64,000 nucleotides of DNA. It comes from Speluncibacter jeojiensis. GTDB taxonomy: Bacteria; Actinomycetota; Actinomycetes; Mycobacteriales; Mycobacteriaceae. Position 1 is the first letter of the stretch. The number at the start of each line of letters is the position of its first letter. A program made the translations under genes and the position numbers. Shown piece by piece: positions 39,947-48,192 of the stretch. A model generated the notes under the pieces. The model saw nothing but the letters and a program-made list of their open reading frames with translations, had not been told where the DNA came from and ran no database searches. Location: the NCBI RefSeq assembly GCF_029589495.1, contig NZ_JAAIVF010000003.1:248001-312000 (forward strand), written 5' to 3'.

Positions 39947-40546
39947 GTGTCACCATCCGATCCCCGCCGGCGCGCACTCACCTCGCGCGACCTGGCCCAG
40001 ATCGCCGTGTTCGCCGCGCTGATCGTCGCGCTGGGCCTGCCCGGCCAGATCAACATCGGCTCCAGCGGCGTGCCGATCACCCTGCAGACACTCGGCGTGA
40101 TGCTGACCGGTTCGATCATCGGCGCCCGCAAGGGGGTGCTCGCGGTGCTGGCCGTCGAGGTGCTGGCCGCCGTGGGCCTGCCGGTGCTGTCCGGTCGCGG
40201 CGGACTGGCCGTGTTCGCCGGACCGACCGTCGGCTTCCTGGTCGGCTGGATCGCGAGCGTCGCGGTGATCGGCGCGCTGACCGCGCGGATGATGCCCCGG
40301 TACACCGTGCTGGGCGGGCTGGCCGTGAACATCCTCGGCGGGATCGTCGTGATGTACGCGTTCGGGCTGACCGGGATGATGCTGCGCACCGACCTGACGT
40401 TCTGGCAGGCGCTGACCACCAACGCCGCATTCGTGCCCGGCGATCTCGTCAAGGCCGCCGTGACCGCGGCCGTCGCCGCACAGGTGCACCGCGCCTACCC
40501 GGGCCTGATCGCGCCCGCGGGCGTGCGGGCCCGCGCCGCAGTCTGA
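39947..40546 (+). CDS. bioY: Biotin transporter substrate-binding subunit BioY
   Basis: 199 residues from GTG 39947. Six hydrophobic helices with the BioY signatures ALIVALGLPGQINIGSSGVP, ITLQTLGVMLTG and FVPGDLVKAAVTAAVAAQVH. The S-component binds biotin; with the ATPase and transmembrane subunits immediately downstream it forms an energy-coupling-factor (ECF) importer. Gap to bioM is 11 bases. Confidence 0.95.
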   Translation: MSPSDPRRRALTSRDLAQIAVFAALIVALGLPGQINIGSSGVPITLQTLGVMLTGSIIGARKGVLAVLAVEVLAAVGLPVLSGRGGLAVFAGPTVGFLVGWIASVAVIGALTARMMPRYTVLGGLAVNILGGIVVMYAFGLTGMMLRTDLTFWQALTTNAAFVPGDLVKAAVTAAVAAQVHRAYPGLIAPAGVRARAAV

Positions 40547-40557
40547 GGTCCGGCGTC

Positions 40558-41238
40558 GTGGGTGAGATCAGGTTCGCGTCGGTCGGGCACGGGTACGGCG
40601 AGCGGCGGGTGCTCGACGGTATCGACGTGCAGTTGGGCGAGCAGCGCATCGGGATAGTCGGGACCAACGGCAGCGGCAAGTCCACGCTGGCCCGGATGAT
40701 CAACGGGCTGATCACGCCGGACACCGGCCGGGTGACGGTCGACGGGCTGGACACCCGCCGTGAGGGTCGCGCCGTGCGCCGGCGGGTCGGGTTCGTCTTC
40801 ACCGACCCCGACCACCAGATCGTCATGCCGACGGTCGCCGAAGACGTCGCCTTCTCGCTGCGGCGCACCGATCTCTCACGCGAGCAGCGCGACGCGCGGG
40901 TGCGGGCGATCCTCGAACGGTTCGGCCTGCTCGGTCACGCCGACCACCCCAGCCACCTGCTCTCTGGTGGCCAGAAGCAGCTGCTCGCGCTGGCCGCGGT
41001 GCTGGTCACCGAGCCGCAGATTCTCGTCGCCGACGAGCCGACCACGTTGCTGGACCTGCGCAACGCCCGGCTGATCGCCGAGACGCTCACCGGCCTCGAC
41101 CAGCAGGTGATCGTGGTGACCCATCAACTGGACCTGCTCGAGAGCTTCGACCGGGTGCTCGTCATCGACGCCGGGCGGGTCGCCGCCGACGACGCCCCTG
41201 GCGCTGCGCTGCGGCACTATCGGAGTCTGGTGCGATGA
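40558..41238 (+). CDS. bioM: Biotin ECF transporter ATPase BioM
   Basis: 226 residues from GTG 40558. Walker A is GTNGSGKST, the Q-loop lies in DPDHQIVMPTVAEDVAF, the ABC signature is LLSGGQKQL and Walker B is ILVADEPTTLLD, with the switch histidine in VTHQLDLLE. It powers biotin import with bioY and bioN. The end overlaps the bioN ATG by four bases. Confidence 0.95.
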   Translation: MGEIRFASVGHGYGERRVLDGIDVQLGEQRIGIVGTNGSGKSTLARMINGLITPDTGRVTVDGLDTRREGRAVRRRVGFVFTDPDHQIVMPTVAEDVAFSLRRTDLSREQRDARVRAILERFGLLGHADHPSHLLSGGQKQLLALAAVLVTEPQILVADEPTTLLDLRNARLIAETLTGLDQQVIVVTHQLDLLESFDRVLVIDAGRVAADDAPGAALRHYRSLVR

Positions 41239-41843
41239 CCACGCTCGGCCTGTACCACCCGGGCCGGTCGCTGCTCCATCGCACGCCGGCCGGTCTCAAG
41301 CTGGCGGCGCTGGTCGTGGCCATCGTCGCACTCACGCTGGTGGTGCGGCGCCCCTGGCAACTGGCGCCCGCCGCCGCGGTGATCACGTTGCTGTTCGCGG
41401 CGGCGCGGCTGCCCGCCCGGCTCGTCGCCGCGCAGCTGCGGCCGCTGGTCCCGATGCTGGTGGTGATCGGCGCGTTCCAGTGGATCTTCACCGGCTGGCG
41501 CCGTGCCCTGGTGGTGTGCGGGGTGCTGGCCCTGTCGATGGCGCTGGCGTCGCTGGTCACGTTGACCACCCGGGTCACCGAGATGCTCGACGTGACGGTG
41601 CGCGTCCTCGGTCCGCTGCGCCGGGTCGGGGTCAACCCCGACCGGGTGGGCCTGGTGCTGGCCATGGCGATCCGGTGTATCCCGCTGATCACCGAACTGG
41701 TCCGCTCCGTCACCGAGGCACGGAAGGCGCGTGGACTCGGCTTCTCGCTGCGCGCGCTGGCCGTGCCCGTGGTGGTCGGCGCGTTGCGCAGCGCCGACGC
41801 GATGGGCGATGCGCTCGCCGCCCGCGGGGTCGACGACGACTGA
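41235..41843 (+). CDS. bioN: Biotin ECF transporter transmembrane subunit BioN
   Basis: 202 residues from ATG 41235. It starts with YHPGRSLLHRTPAGLKL, typical of ECF T-components, has four to five helices, and carries the coupling motif EARKARGLGFSLRAL (A-R-x-x-R-G type) that docks on the ATPase. Last gene of bioYMN; converges with pspA. Confidence 0.93.
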   Translation: MTTLGLYHPGRSLLHRTPAGLKLAALVVAIVALTLVVRRPWQLAPAAAVITLLFAAARLPARLVAAQLRPLVPMLVVIGAFQWIFTGWRRALVVCGVLALSMALASLVTLTTRVTEMLDVTVRVLGPLRRVGVNPDRVGLVLAMAIRCIPLITELVRSVTEARKARGLGFSLRALAVPVVVGALRSADAMGDALAARGVDDD

Positions 41844-41867
41844 GCGCCGACCCCGGCAGACGTCCGG

Positions 41868-42689
41868 CTACTGGCCGGGGTGCGGGGCGCCGTTGGTGTT
41901 CGGCGCGGGATTGACGGCCTGCTGCGGGACCTGCCCGGCGGCGCCGGTGCCCGTCCCGCCCGACAGCTCCCCACGCATCTGGGCGCGGATCTGCTCGAGC
42001 CGGCTGTGCCCGGCCATCTGTGTGCTGGCCTGCTCGACCTCGAGCATGCGGCCCTGCACCGAGTTCTGCGCCAGCTCGGCCGAGCCGAGCGCGGTCGCGT
42101 ACCGGCGCTCGATCTTCTCACGCACATCGTCGAGCGACGGGGTGTTGCCGGGGGCGGCGATCTCGGTCATCGACCGCAGCGAGTTGCTGACCTGCTCCTG
42201 CATCTTCGCCTGCTCGAGCTGGCTGAGCAGCTTGGTGCGCTCGGAGATCTTCTGCTGCAGCGCCATCGAGTTCTGTTCGACGGCCTTCTTCGCGTTTGCG
42301 GCGGCCTGCAGCGACTGGTCGTGCAGCGTCTTGAGGTCCTCGACGGACTGCTCGGCGGTGACCAGCTGCGCGGCGAACGCCTCGGCGGCGTTCTCGTACT
42401 CGGTGGCCTTGGCCGCGTCGCCACCGGCCCGGGTCTGGTCTGCCAGCATGACGGCCTGCTGGGCGTTCGCGTGCAACTTCTCGACCTCGGCCAGCTGCCG
42501 GTTCAGCTTCATCTCGAGCTGACGCTGGTTGCCGATCACCGCGGCCGCCTGCTGTGAGAGGGCCTGGTGCTGACGCTGGGCCTCTTCGATTGCCTGCTGG
42601 ATCTGCACCTTCGGGTCGGCCCGCTCGTCGATCTTGTAGTTGGCCGACGCCTTGAAGTAGTTCCAGAACTTGACGAATGGGTTGGCCAT
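41868..42689 (-). CDS. pspA: PspA/IM30 phage-shock protein (35-kDa antigen-like)
   Basis: 273 residues from ATG 42689. Long coiled-coil from ~25 to 220 ([20 protein letters not shown] and repeated heptads), the N-terminal amphipathic helix [20 protein letters not shown], and an acidic/Pro/Gly C-terminus. PspA oligomerises on the inner membrane and protects it under stress. In M. tuberculosis Rv2744c lies downstream of clgR (Rv2745c), which activates it in the SigE cascade; that order is kept here. Confidence 0.93.
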   Translation of the reverse strand: MANPFVKFWNYFKASANYKIDERADPKVQIQQAIEEAQRQHQALSQQAAAVIGNQRQLEMKLNRQLAEVEKLHANAQQAVMLADQTRAGGDAAKATEYENAAEAFAAQLVTAEQSVEDLKTLHDQSLQAAANAKKAVEQNSMALQQKISERTKLLSQLEQAKMQEQVSNSLRSMTEIAAPGNTPSLDDVREKIERRYATALGSAELAQNSVQGRMLEVEQASTQMAGHSRLEQIRAQMRGELSGGTGTGAAGQVPQQAVNPAPNTNGAPHPGQ

Positions 42690-42891
42690 CGCCTGATCCC
42701 GCCTTCTCTGCCTTCCGCCGCGCCGCGCGCGACCCCGGTGCACGACCGTCGTGCGCCGTCGGGGGCCCGCGAGCCCCCGTCCAGATCTGCTCCCCACACC
42801 CCGAAACCCGGTCCGCGGCGGAGCCGTCCCACCAGAAATCTAGTCTGCGCCGTACCGGCCCGCACCACGCCGACGAACCGGACGGCAGGCG
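42690..42891. promoter_or_regulatory. clgR-pspA intergenic region with a 15-base palindrome and a hairpin
   Basis: GCACGAC-C-GTCGTGC at 42740-42754 is a perfect seven-base-arm palindrome about 50 bases before pspA, a candidate regulator site. Next to it GGGGGC-N6-GCCCCC (42761-42778) could form an attenuating hairpin. Whether the palindrome is a ClgR site is not established by its sequence. Confidence 0.4.
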
Positions 42892-43311
42892 TCAGGCCGC
42901 GAGCACCGCCGCATGCGCCTGCGGGATGACCACCCGCGGACCGCCGGACAGCGACGCCGCGGCGTGCACCGCCGCCGCGGGCTCGGGGCGGGCCGACGGC
43001 TGCTCCGCCGGGCGGTCGACGTGCGCGGCCCCGACCGGCTGCGCGACCCGGGCATCCGTGCCCGACCTGACCGCATCGGATTCGGCCATCGTCTCGCTCA
43101 CGTCGAACAGCACCTCGGAGATCGGCACCTCCAGCGCAGTGCAGATGGCCGCGAGCAGTTCGCTCGACGCCTCCTTTCGGCCGCGCTCGACCTCCGACAG
43201 GTAACCCAGGCTCACCCGCGCCGAACTCGACACCTCACGCAATGTCCGGCTCTGGGACGTGCGGGCCCGGCGCAGGCTCTCACCGATCGCCTCTCGCAAC
43301 AGCAGCGTCAT
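42892..43311 (-). CDS. clgR: Clp gene regulator ClgR (XRE family)
   Basis: 139 residues from ATG 43311 (GGAGG at 43318-43322, five bases away). The helix-turn-helix spans [20 protein letters not shown] and [20 protein letters not shown], a hallmark of ClgR. The C-terminus ends AVLAA, an SsrA-like tail fitting the known ClpP-dependent turnover of ClgR. It activates clp protease and pspA genes. Its own promoter region has a SigE-like motif. Confidence 0.93.
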   Translation of the reverse strand: MTLLLREAIGESLRRARTSQSRTLREVSSSARVSLGYLSEVERGRKEASSELLAAICTALEVPISEVLFDVSETMAESDAVRSGTDARVAQPVGAAHVDRPAEQPSARPEPAAAVHAAASLSGGPRVVIPQAHAAVLAA

Positions 43312-43343
43312 CTCGTCCTCCACTCCGACCCCATCTTGCTGTA

Positions 43344-43371
43344 CAACGTCCGAGCCTGCACACAGGGTTCC
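43344..43371 (-). promoter_or_regulatory. SigE-like ECF promoter of clgR
   Basis: Minus strand GGAAC (43371-43367), 19-base spacer, GTTG (43347-43344), about 33 bases before the clgR ATG. The GGAAC-N18-19-GTT pattern is the SigE/SigH-type consensus, and clgR is a known SigE target in mycobacteria. Confidence 0.6.
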
Positions 43372-43386
43372 CGGCGCGTCCGAACT

Positions 43387-43926
43387 TCATCCCGGCGGTT
43401 CCAGGTCGGCATCGGCCCCTCCCTGCCCGCGTACCCGGTCGAGCAGCTCGGACAGCGCCCGCCGGGTGGTCCCGGAGCGTATCGCCCAGCGGTCGCCCTG
43501 CGCGGCCAGTTCCACCACATCGGTCCCTTCCGGACCGGCGATGCCGATGTATACGGTGCCGACCGGACGGCCGTCCTGCGGATCCGGCCCCGCCACTCCC
43601 GTCAACCCGATCCCCCAGGTGGCGGCGCAGCGCTCCCGCACCCCGGCGGCGAGCGCCCGCGCCGTCGTGGGGGCGACCGGCCCGTCGCGGTCGAGCACCT
43701 CCTGCGGCACCCCCGCCAACTGTGCCTTCAGCTCGGTCGCGTAGACGATGACGCCGCCGCGCAGCACCGCGCTCGCGCCCGGCACCCCGGCGAGGGTCGC
43801 CGCGAACAGGCCCGCGGTCAGCGACTCCGCGCTGGCCACCGTCTGACCGGTCGCGGCCAACGCCGCGACCAGGTCGGGCGCGCAGGTCGGCGGCGTCAGC
43901 GGATCGCGCTCAGCGCTGGGCGACAT
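43387..43926 (-). CDS. cinA: CinA-type nicotinamide-nucleotide amidohydrolase
   Basis: 179 residues from ATG 43926, overlapping the pgsA end by 17 bases. Only the C-terminal CinA deamidase domain is present: TVASAESLTAGLFAATLAGV, VYATELKAQLAGVP, GIGLTGVAGPDPQDG and VGTVYIGIAG. It hydrolyses nicotinamide mononucleotide to nicotinate mononucleotide (PncC activity). The position between pgsA and clgR is widespread in actinobacteria. Confidence 0.92.
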   Translation of the reverse strand: MSPSAERDPLTPPTCAPDLVAALAATGQTVASAESLTAGLFAATLAGVPGASAVLRGGVIVYATELKAQLAGVPQEVLDRDGPVAPTTARALAAGVRERCAATWGIGLTGVAGPDPQDGRPVGTVYIGIAGPEGTDVVELAAQGDRWAIRSGTTRRALSELLDRVRGQGGADADLEPPG

Positions 43927-44629
43927 CGTCGTCCCGCGTGGCCGGGTCCCCCGCGCCGGTGCTGCCCCCGCCGGTGCTGCCCTCAGGAGCGGCGACCTGG
44001 GCCTCGCCGTGGCGGGGACGGCGGCGCAGCCGGATCGCCTGCACGACGTAGTCGGCGCCGGTGATCAGCGTCAGCGCGACCGCCACCCAGATCAACGCCA
44101 GCAGGTACGGTTCCCACGACGAGGGCAACGGCAGCAGGTACAGGAAGATCGCCGCGGACTGCACCAGCGTCTTGAGCTTGCCGCCGCGGCTGGCCGGGAT
44201 CACCCCGTGCCGCAGCACGAAGAACCGCAGCGCGGTGATGCCGAGTTCGCGCGCCGCGATCAGGCCCGTCACCCACCAGGTCAGGTCGCCCAGCGCGGAC
44301 AGTCCGATCAGCGCGGCGCCGATCAGCGCCTTGTCGGCGATAGGGTCGGCCAGCTTGCCGAAGTCGGTGACCAGGCCGTGTTTGCGGGCCAGCTGACCGT
44401 CGAACCGGTCGGTGACGGCGGCGGCCGCGAACACCGCGGCGGCCACGATCCGCCACGTCGTGTCGTGTCCGGAATCGACGAACAGTGCCACCAGGAACAC
44501 CGGCACCAGAACGATCCTCAGTACCGTCAGCACGTTCGCGATGTTCACCAGCGGCACCGGCGCATGACCGTCCGCCGGGATCGTCCCCACAGGGGCGTCG
44601 GCGGGGTCGCTGCGGTGTGGCACTGGCAC
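43910..44629 (-). CDS. pgsA: CDP-diacylglycerol-glycerol-3-phosphate 3-phosphatidyltransferase (PgsA family)
   Basis: 239 residues from GTG 44629 (GTG 44623 is equally possible; no strong ribosome site). The CDP-alcohol phosphotransferase motif is intact: DRFDGQLARKHG with GKLADPIADK. Five to six helices follow. It makes phosphatidylglycerol phosphate; order matches Rv2746c (pgsA3). A Gly/Ser/Thr tail (EGSTGGGSTGAGD) is poorly conserved. Confidence 0.92.
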   Translation of the reverse strand: MPVPHRSDPADAPVGTIPADGHAPVPLVNIANVLTVLRIVLVPVFLVALFVDSGHDTTWRIVAAAVFAAAAVTDRFDGQLARKHGLVTDFGKLADPIADKALIGAALIGLSALGDLTWWVTGLIAARELGITALRFFVLRHGVIPASRGGKLKTLVQSAAIFLYLLPLPSSWEPYLLALIWVAVALTLITGADYVVQAIRLRRRPRHGEAQVAAPEGSTGGGSTGAGDPATRDDDVAQR

Positions 44630-44672
44630 GTCACGCAGCCTATCGGCAGTGGTGGTGACTACGCTGCACGGC

Positions 44673-45227
44673 ATGACCTTCGACTCGTCCGACGTGCCAG
44701 TGGATGCCGCCCGCACGGTGAGCGCCGACCGCGCCGCCGTCGTCGTGCGACGCGCCCGCACCTCGGACGTGCCGCAGATCAAGCGCCTCGTCGACATCTA
44801 CGCCGGCAAGATCCTGCTGGAGAAGAACCTGGTCACGCTGTTCGAGTCGGTCCAGGAGTTCTGGGTAGCCGAACAGGGCGGCCACGTGATCGGGTGCGGC
44901 GCGCTGCACGTGCTGTGGTCCGACCTCGGCGAGGTCCGCACGGTCGCCGTGGATCCGCAGGTCAAGAGCCGCGGTGTCGGGCACGCGGTCGTCGCCCGGC
45001 TGCTGGAGGCCGCCCGCGAACTCGAACTCGAGCGGGTGTTCGTGCTGACCTTCGAGGTCGAGTTCTTCCGGCGCCACGGGTTCGCCGAGATCGACGGCAC
45101 ACCGGTGACCAAGGAGGTCTACGAGGAGATGTGCCGGTCGTATGACACGGGCGTCGCCGAGTTCCTGGACCTGAGCTTCGTCAAGCCCAACACCCTCGGC
45201 AACACCCGCATGCTCGCCACGCTGTAG
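44673..45227 (+). CDS. argA: Amino-acid N-acetyltransferase ArgA (GNAT)
   Basis: 184 residues from ATG 44673. GNAT fold with VRRARTSDVPQIKRLVD at the start, the acetyl-CoA loop VAVDPQVKSRGVGHAVVARL and FEVEFFRRHGFAEIDGTPV. Acetylates glutamate (or glutamine, as shown for Rv2747) as the first step of arginine synthesis. Divergent from pgsA with 43 bases between starts, as in M. tuberculosis. Confidence 0.9.
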   Translation: MTFDSSDVPVDAARTVSADRAAVVVRRARTSDVPQIKRLVDIYAGKILLEKNLVTLFESVQEFWVAEQGGHVIGCGALHVLWSDLGEVRTVAVDPQVKSRGVGHAVVARLLEAARELELERVFVLTFEVEFFRRHGFAEIDGTPVTKEVYEEMCRSYDTGVAEFLDLSFVKPNTLGNTRMLATL

Positions 45228-45264
45228 ACCGACCACACCCACGAGAACGGGAGACCGATCACCC

Positions 45265-45549
45265 ATGCCGCTCTTCGCCGTCGACTACACCTATCTGCCC
45301 GACAAGGCCGAGGCCCGCGACCGCACCCGGCCCGAACACCGCGGATGGCTCGCCGAGCAGGCCGACCACGGCATCCTCCTGACGGTCGGCCCCTACCCGG
45401 ACGGCTCGGGGGTCCTGCTGATCATCTCGGCCGACGGCGCGGACGCGGCCGCGGCGATGCTGGCGCGCGACCCGTTCGCCCGCGACGGGCTGATCGGCGG
45501 CGTCCGGGTCACCGAGTGGAAGCCGGTGATCGGCGCGTTCGCCGACTGA
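45265..45549 (+). CDS. YciI family protein
   Basis: 94 residues from ATG 45265 after GGGAGA. The family pattern is visible in DRTRPEHRGWLAEQADHGIL, LTVGPYPDGSGVLLIIS and MLARDPFARDGLIGGVRVTE, with the conserved His-Asp type site (EHRGWL, ARDPF). Ferredoxin-like fold; enzymatic role unknown in most cases. Likely co-transcribed with argA. Confidence 0.88.
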   Translation: MPLFAVDYTYLPDKAEARDRTRPEHRGWLAEQADHGILLTVGPYPDGSGVLLIISADGADAAAAMLARDPFARDGLIGGVRVTEWKPVIGAFAD

Positions 45550-45573
45550 GCTGCACCCGTCGGGGACGCCGGG

Positions 45574-46860
45574 TCAGGGACGTTTGCGGTGCGGGACGAA
45601 CTCGAGTGTCAGGAACGCGACGAGCACCCACGGCAGCTGTCCCCAGCGCAGCATCGCGTACCGGCGGTCGGCGAGCGCGTTGAACTTGCGCAGGAACCGG
45701 TACAGCGACTCCACCGCGATCAACGGATCGAGCAGGTGCACCGCCAGGTAGGCGACCCGATAGCCGATGCCCGGGTCCTCCTCCGAGAAGATCTCCGGGA
45801 ACGGCGCGAACGCCAGCGACAGCGCCGTACCGCCGTGCTCCTGCGCATAGGTCACCATGTCGACAGTCATCCGCTCGTCGACGCCGTTGGGGGCGTCCGG
45901 CACGCGCCAGGGCACGTCCATGGTGATCATCCGATTGCCGTCGGCCCGGCCGTAGCGTTGGAAGGCGACCGCACGCCCCGTCGCGTCACGGGCGACCATC
46001 ACCAGCATGCCGGGATGCCGGCCGTCGAGCAGGTGGTCGAGGATCATCGAGAAGCCGCGCTCCTGGTGCCCGGCGCGCGCCGAGTCGACGATGGCCATCA
46101 GCTCGTCGCGCGCGGCCGGGGCCAGCTCCGCCTCGGGGTGCACCTCGGTGGTCAGCCCGGCGTTGCGGGTCCGGTTGACCGCCTGCCGCAGGTTACGGAA
46201 ACCCCGGCCGGTCATCGTGAACTGCCGCGTGTCGATCACCACGTCCCGGCCGATCGGGACCGGGTGCAGGCCGTGCACCCGCCACAGCGCGGCGCAGCGC
46301 TCGCCCGCCCCGAGCACGGCGATCCGCCAGCCGTTGGACCAGCAGAAGACCGAGAACTCGCGCAGCAGCGGTTCGAAGTCGTCGGGCCGTCCCACCGGAT
46401 CGCCGCCGACCGCAGCGATCCCCAACCGGGTGCGGTAGCCGATGGCGGCGGTGCCCGCCTGGTTGACGAAGTAGCTCTTCGCCGAGTGCAGCACGAACGG
46501 GGCGAGCGGGTCGCCGGGCGTGCGGTCGACCAGCGCCGCGACCTCCCGCAGCCGCTCCGGCTGCGCGTGCGAGGACCGCGGCATCATCAACACCATGCCG
46601 GACAGGGCCATCGTCACCAGTGCCACCTGGTGGTGGTGGCTGTAGTGGGCGGCCACCGCGATCCCCAGCGTCACCGCCGCGGCGACCGCGTGGCCGGCGA
46701 CGATCGGCCGGTTCAGCACCACCCCGCGGGCGACGAACGCCGCGGCGACCGCGAGCGCGAGCACCCAGGATCGGTGGCTCGCCAGGGCGAGCACCGCCAG
46801 CACCACCGGCAGGGCGCACACGGCGAACCGCGGCACCGTGGGAACCCGCGGTGCCGCCAT
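45574..46860 (-). CDS. DUF2156 (lysylphosphatidylglycerol-synthase-like C-terminal domain) membrane protein
   Basis: About 428 residues from ATG 46860; a TTG at 46872 is possible, and AGGAGGGG lies too far upstream to decide. Three to four N-terminal helices precede a dual-GNAT cytosolic domain: APFVLHSAKSYFVNQAGTAA, GIAAVGGDPVGRPDDFEPLL, RGFRNLRQAVNRTRNAGL and MDVPWRVPDAPNGVDERMTV. The domain moves an aminoacyl group from tRNA to phosphatidylglycerol in MprF/LysX; it is on its own here, so substrate and acceptor are uncertain. Confidence 0.82.
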   Translation of the reverse strand: MAAPRVPTVPRFAVCALPVVLAVLALASHRSWVLALAVAAAFVARGVVLNRPIVAGHAVAAAVTLGIAVAAHYSHHHQVALVTMALSGMVLMMPRSSHAQPERLREVAALVDRTPGDPLAPFVLHSAKSYFVNQAGTAAIGYRTRLGIAAVGGDPVGRPDDFEPLLREFSVFCWSNGWRIAVLGAGERCAALWRVHGLHPVPIGRDVVIDTRQFTMTGRGFRNLRQAVNRTRNAGLTTEVHPEAELAPAARDELMAIVDSARAGHQERGFSMILDHLLDGRHPGMLVMVARDATGRAVAFQRYGRADGNRMITMDVPWRVPDAPNGVDERMTVDMVTYAQEHGGTALSLAFAPFPEIFSEEDPGIGYRVAYLAVHLLDPLIAVESLYRFLRKFNALADRRYAMLRWGQLPWVLVAFLTLEFVPHRKRP

Positions 46861-47006
46861 GTCCGTGACCAACCGTGCGCTTGCCGTGACCCCTCCTCAT
46901 GACATCCGGGCACAGCACTCCCCCGCGAAGATCCATGCCCGTGCATGATTCTTGCAGACGACCGGCACGGCCCCGGCGGCGGTGCACGCCCCCGGGGGCA
47001 CCCGGA

Positions 47007-47996
47007 TCAGGACGCGGGTGTCCGCGTGCGCGGGCGGGACTTGATCAGGCTCGCCACCGTCGTCACGGCCAGTACCCCGATGATCACGACCAGCGATACG
47101 GACGTCGGGATGTCGACCACCGCGACGTGCTCGCCGCCGTTGATGAACGGCAGCGTGTTCTCGTGCAACGCGTGCAATACCAGTTTCGCCCCGATGAAGG
47201 CGAGGATCAGCGCGAGCCCGTAGGACAGATACACCAGCCGGTCGAGCAGCCCGCCGAGCAAGAAGTACAGCTGCCGCAGGCCCATTAGCGCGAACGCGTT
47301 CGCGGTGAAGACCAGATAGGCCTCTTGTGTGAGCCCGTAGATCGCGGGGATCGAGTCGAGCGCGAACAGCACGTCGGTGAAGCCGATGACCACGAGCGCG
47401 ACCATCATCGGCGTGAGCACCCGCCGGCCGCCCACCCGGGTGATCATCTTGCCGCCGTCGTACACATCGGTGGTCGGCAGCTTGGACTTGACCATCGCGA
47501 CCAGCCGGCTGTCCCGCTTGGCCTCGGTGTCCGGCTCGTGGCCCGCGTCGCGGGCCAGCTTGACGGCGGTGAACACGAGGAACGCACCGAACAGATAGAA
47601 CACCCAGCTGTAGGCGTTGATCGCCGCCGCGCCGACCGCGATGAACGCGCCGCGCAGGACCAGCGCGATGACGATGCCGAACAGCAGCACCTTCTGCTGG
47701 TAGATCTTCGGCACCGCGAAGCGGGCCATGATGATCACGAAGACGAACAGGTTGTCGATCGAGAGCGACTTCTCGGTGATGAACCCGGCGTAGAACTCGC
47801 CCGCGTACGCCCCGCCCCACTGCCAGTAGACGACCAGGCCGAACAGCACCGCCAGCCCGATGTAGACGGCCGACCAGCCTGCTGATTCCTTGAAGGTGGG
47901 CTCGTGCGGTGTGCGCACGTGAGCATAGAAGTCGAAGACGAACAGGCCGATGATCACCGCGCAGGTGACAACCCAGACCAACGCACTGACGTGCAT
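47007..47996 (-). CDS. TerC/Alx family membrane protein (manganese exporter type)
   Basis: 329 residues from ATG 47996. Nine helices with the TerC signatures FITEKSLSIDNLFVFVIIM and GFTDVLFALDSIPAIYGLTQ, whose aspartates/asparagines would bind metal. The family exports Mn2+ and is typically controlled by the yybP-ykoY riboswitch. Such a riboswitch is present upstream and sequesters the GGAGG ribosome site at 48003-48007. Confidence 0.93.
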   Translation of the reverse strand: MHVSALVWVVTCAVIIGLFVFDFYAHVRTPHEPTFKESAGWSAVYIGLAVLFGLVVYWQWGGAYAGEFYAGFITEKSLSIDNLFVFVIIMARFAVPKIYQQKVLLFGIVIALVLRGAFIAVGAAAINAYSWVFYLFGAFLVFTAVKLARDAGHEPDTEAKRDSRLVAMVKSKLPTTDVYDGGKMITRVGGRRVLTPMMVALVVIGFTDVLFALDSIPAIYGLTQEAYLVFTANAFALMGLRQLYFLLGGLLDRLVYLSYGLALILAFIGAKLVLHALHENTLPFINGGEHVAVVDIPTSVSLVVIIGVLAVTTVASLIKSRPRTRTPAS

Positions 47997-47999
47997 GAA

Positions 48000-48150
48000 T
48001 TACCTCCGGTGGACCGCTTCGGACACCGGAGGTCTCTCCCGCCGATCGCCGAGGCCATCGACCGTGGGACCCGGACCGCTCACGACCGCGACGCGGTCGG
48101 CCGGACGTGTTGACGAGGCCCACGCAGGATCGGGGATACTCCCCTCCATT
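48000..48150 (-). ncRNA. yybP-ykoY manganese riboswitch upstream of terC
   Basis: Read on the minus strand, GGAGGGGAGTA (48147-48137) and CGTCAACA around 48115 are conserved elements of the yybP-ykoY aptamer, followed by GGGAGAGACC (48040-48031). The CCTCC at 48032-48028 can pair either with GGAGG at 48147-48143 (aptamer stem P1) or, as CCTCCGGTG/CACCGGAGG, with the terC Shine-Dalgarno at 48007-48003. Metal binding would therefore free the ribosome site: a translational ON switch. Confidence 0.8.
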
Positions 48151-48192
48151 GCTGCGCCCAGCCTACCGGTCGGTCGACGAGCGGACAAAAGA

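Noticed and set aside
42740-42754. Palindrome before pspA as a defined ClgR operator
   Set aside because: It does not match the ClgR consensus that I know; reported only as an unassigned palindrome.
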